Source of the DNA: Emticicia fluvialis
Lineage (GTDB): Bacteria > Bacteroidota > Bacteroidia > Cytophagales > Spirosomataceae
Assembly: GCF_024793945.1 (NCBI RefSeq)
Contig: NZ_JANUSD010000009.1
Span: 186,001-250,000 of the forward strand
Direction: 5' to 3'
DNA length: 64,000 nt
Each line of letters opens with the position of its first letter. The first letter of the stretch is position 1. Both the position numbers and the translations under genes were made by a program. The notes under the pieces were generated by a model. The model did not search any database and was not told the origin of the DNA. It saw nothing but the letters and a program-made list of their open reading frames with translations. Shown here piece by piece: positions 61,816 to 64,000 of the stretch.

Positions 61816-63452
61816 GCATGAAACAACTCAGTAAATTTAAAGTCAATACCATCAAACAAGCCTAAGTCGCTTAGCTTCAAAGAGGGTATTACTAACAAGG
61901 CCATAAAAGACAGACTCATAAAGGGAGACGTAAGCGTACTTTTGAGTACCTCTTTTGTAAATTTATCTAACCTTGTGTAATCTTCGGCCACCTGATAACC
62001 GTCTTCATTGCTCATCAGGCCTGCCACAGGTAAAGCCAATACGCCTTTTTGATTACTGCTAACGGCCGACACCCCACCCTGTTCTCTCACAATCAGATTT
62101 ACGGCATCACAGATGGCCTCGTCTTCAACACCAATAGCCACAATATTATGCGAATCATGGGCTACTGATGAGGCTATGGCACCTTCTTTCAGGCCAAAAT
62201 TACCGATAAATGCCACGGCCGGAGGGGTATCTGAATACCGGTTGTAAACCACCATTTTCAGAATATCTCTTGCTGTATCTGTCGCCACGTTTCCGTCAAG
62301 TATGAAGGGGTTTACCAATTCTTCGCGGGTAATCAACTGGCCGTCAATGGCTTGTATTACCCTCAGAAGACTTCCTGCTGATGGTGCCTTTACGGCTATT
62401 TGCGCCGGTTTAAGAGGTGCACAATTAAAATTATTAACCACCTCGCTTCTGATGTTTTCAATCAGCGATTTTCCGTTTTCGGCAACTTTTTCACCATCAA
62501 TATAAGTTTCCAGTATTTCAAAATTATCCAGATTATCCACCTTTATAAAATCAGCCCAGTCGCCTTCACGCAGCAAACCTATATTCATACGGTAATGCAA
62601 CACCGGATTAATGGTGGCCATTCGCAACACCTTAAATTTATCAATGCCTTTGGCAACTGCCCTTTTTATCAGCTGGTTGATATGGCCTTCTACCAGATTA
62701 TCAGGGTGCTTGTCGTCAGAGCAGAACATCATAGCTGCATACCAGGTGTCTGCCAACGAAATAAGTTCTTCAAAATTTTTGGCAGCGCTGCCTTCCCGAA
62801 TCAGAATCTTCATTCCCATCTTCAACTTATCCAAGGCCTCAGCTTTCGTGAAACACTCATGGTCGGTCTCAATGCCTGCTTCAATGTACTTCTTGGCCGA
62901 CGCCCCCCGTAAGCCCGGCGCATGCCCGTCAATGGGTTTGTTAAATGCCTTGGCAACAGCCAGTTTTTTCATTACAGCTGGGTCATCGTTCAGCACCCCG
63001 GGGAAATTCATCATTTCAGCCAGATACCCGATTTCCTTATAACCAAACAGCTCGGTAATGTCGTCAACGGTTACTTCTGCCCCTGCTGTTTCAAAAGTAG
63101 TAGCAGGTACGCATGATGGCGCACCAAAACAGAATTTAAAAGGCACTTTGCGGCCGTCTTCTATCATGTATTTTACACCGGCTATACCCAGCACATTGGC
63201 AATTTCGTGCGGGTCAGACACCGTCCCGACCGTTCCATGTACCACTGCCAGCCGGGCAAACTGCGCCGGGGTAAGCATAGAACTCTCTACATGTATATGC
63301 GCATCTACCAACCCTGGTAAAATATAGGGTTCACCGGTTTTCTCTTCACCCAGAATTTTTATTTGCTGAATCCGTCGGTTTTCAACCGTTAATTCTCCGA
63401 ACGCTACCGTTCCATCAAAAACGTTTACAATATTGGCTATAAAATTGGTCAT
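61809..63452 (-). CDS. ade: Adenine deaminase
   Basis: Metal-dependent amidohydrolase that converts adenine to hypoxanthine for purine salvage. Metal site H-x-H in LPGLVDAHIHVESSM (about 46-60). Further blocks are VVHGTVGTVSDPHEIANVLG (about 71-90), IDGHAPGL and MMFCSDDKHPDN. 547 residues from ATG 63452; a TTG three codons upstream is less likely. The C-terminal last residues lie beside the intergenic repeat. Convergent with the dehydratase gene. Confidence 0.93.
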   Translation of the reverse strand: MTNFIANIVNVFDGTVAFGELTVENRRIQQIKILGEEKTGEPYILPGLVDAHIHVESSMLTPAQFARLAVVHGTVGTVSDPHEIANVLGIAGVKYMIEDGRKVPFKFCFGAPSCVPATTFETAGAEVTVDDITELFGYKEIGYLAEMMNFPGVLNDDPAVMKKLAVAKAFNKPIDGHAPGLRGASAKKYIEAGIETDHECFTKAEALDKLKMGMKILIREGSAAKNFEELISLADTWYAAMMFCSDDKHPDNLVEGHINQLIKRAVAKGIDKFKVLRMATINPVLHYRMNIGLLREGDWADFIKVDNLDNFEILETYIDGEKVAENGKSLIENIRSEVVNNFNCAPLKPAQIAVKAPSAGSLLRVIQAIDGQLITREELVNPFILDGNVATDTARDILKMVVYNRYSDTPPAVAFIGNFGLKEGAIASSVAHDSHNIVAIGVEDEAICDAVNLIVREQGGVSAVSSNQKGVLALPVAGLMSNEDGYQVAEDYTRLDKFTKEVLKSTLTSPFMSLSFMALLVIPSLKLSDLGLFDGIDFKFTELFHAE

Positions 63453-63597
63453 AATCCTCAATGCTTATTTACCCGTTTCTGTCAATCATCGGTTCTTTAC
63501 CGACAATGCCTTAAAAATAGTCAATTTTCTGGCAAACAAAACCATTCATAAAAAACTATTAACAGCCACGACACTTTTTAAGACATTTTACGTTTAA

Positions 63598-63981
63598 ATG
63601 ATTAAAGTACCAAATGCGACAGAAATGAAAAGAACTGATAAAGAACTGGAAGCAAAGTTTGCTGAAAAACAAAGATTTGACCTGCTGGCCAGCCTTGCCA
63701 TTGATGCACTGGGGATGTCTACCTATCTGATACCGGCTTTAGGCGAAGGTTTCGATCTGCTGCTGGCACCCGTTATATCAGGGCTGATTTACGCGGTACA
63801 TCGTACTACTTTCGGGGCGGCATTCGGGTTTGTTGAAGAGATTATTCCGTTTACAGATATTATCCCGACGGCTTCTATCCTTTGGGTGTATCGCTATGTT
63901 TTCAGAAAAAAACAAACCCGTCAACAATTCGCAGATGCGTTTGATAAGAAGAAAATGATTGTGATTCCGGTAAGTGAATAA
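63598..63981 (+). CDS. Small membrane protein, unknown
   Basis: 127 residues. A charged N-terminus (KRTDKELEAKFAEKQRFD), then two predicted membrane segments (about 36-55 and 57-72) and a third (about 85-103) with few charges, followed by a charged C-terminus (RKKQTRQQFADAFDKKKM). No family recognised with confidence. Close to the window edge; the neighbour to the right is not visible. Confidence 0.7.
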   Translation: MIKVPNATEMKRTDKELEAKFAEKQRFDLLASLAIDALGMSTYLIPALGEGFDLLLAPVISGLIYAVHRTTFGAAFGFVEEIIPFTDIIPTASILWVYRYVFRKKQTRQQFADAFDKKKMIVIPVSE

Positions 63982-64000
63982 ATTCTGAAACAAACGCCTA

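Noticed and set aside
61668..61865. Sixty-five residue frame across the intergenic repeat
   Set aside because: It reads through the repeat element and the deaminase end; low complexity and no start context.
1..64000. CRISPR array, prophage or insertion sequence
   Set aside because: No regularly spaced repeats, phage structural genes, integrase or transposase were seen anywhere in the window.

Overview
The window is a chromosomal segment of a Bacteroidota bacterium, probably of the Cytophagales/Sphingobacteriales side. Three things support this. The gene families are typical of the phylum: DUF4403, DUF2027-Smr, NamZ/DUF1343, META and GIN-domain lipoproteins, a YXWGXW protein, an STN/FecR/ECF-sigma trio, and S16 with a long Ala-rich tail. 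Shine-Dalgarno sequences are mostly absent. At least ten promoters share one layout, TTG then TAnnTTTG, with the two boxes beginning 21-23 nt apart. Coding regions have moderate GC, while several intergenic regions are very AT-rich. I see no IS element, prophage, CRISPR array or rRNA operon.

Layout. 0.1-4.3 kb: trmB, gap, a metallophosphoesterase and dapD. 4.3-8.8 kb: a gene-poor, AT-rich accessory stretch with a candidate small RNA, an XRE regulator, about 2 kb without genes, and a ParA plus ribbon-helix-helix partition-like pair. 9.2-16.5 kb (minus strand): a TPR protein, gyrA, three small envelope genes, and rpsP-rimM-trmD. 16.6-17.0 kb: the RNase P RNA gene. 17.2-24.9 kb (minus): DUF4403 and Smr proteins, a von Willebrand factor A membrane protein, a fatty acid hydroxylase plus fabG, and rsmI. 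25.1-26.4 kb: two tandem paralogous microproteins and a structured non-coding stretch. 26.4-29.2 kb: pterin carbinolamine dehydratase, tRNA-Ser(UGA) and purL. 29.2-36.4 kb (minus): an AddB-like nuclease, three surface-sugar genes and a photolyase. 36.5-42 kb (plus): envelope genes, purK-purE and a LysM protein. 42-46.2 kb: lspA, proline dehydrogenase and DAHP synthase-chorismate mutase. 46.4-52.4 kb: a methyltransferase, hemW, an Na+/H+ antiporter, an SGNH hydrolase and a secreted beta-rich protein. 52.5-57.1 kb: an ECF sigma/FecR/STN surface-signalling operon, with a GIN-domain lipoprotein divergent from it. 57.3-64 kb: a VOC protein, rplS, dapF, a DinB-like protein, a Thr/Ser dehydratase, adenine deaminase and a small membrane protein.

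How the genes connect. Most are housekeeping: purines (purL, purK, purE, adenine deaminase), lysine/peptidoglycan precursor (dapD, dapF), tRNA and ribosome modification (trmB, trmD, rimM, rsmI), aromatic amino acids, and envelope upkeep. The most unusual parts are the microprotein pair at 25.2-25.6 kb, the promoter-to-terminator small RNA unit at 4.6 kb, the partition-like cassette behind its AT-rich leader, the 16-residue repeat protein in the sigma/FecR operon, and a pair of mutually exclusive hairpins at 26.2-26.3 kb.
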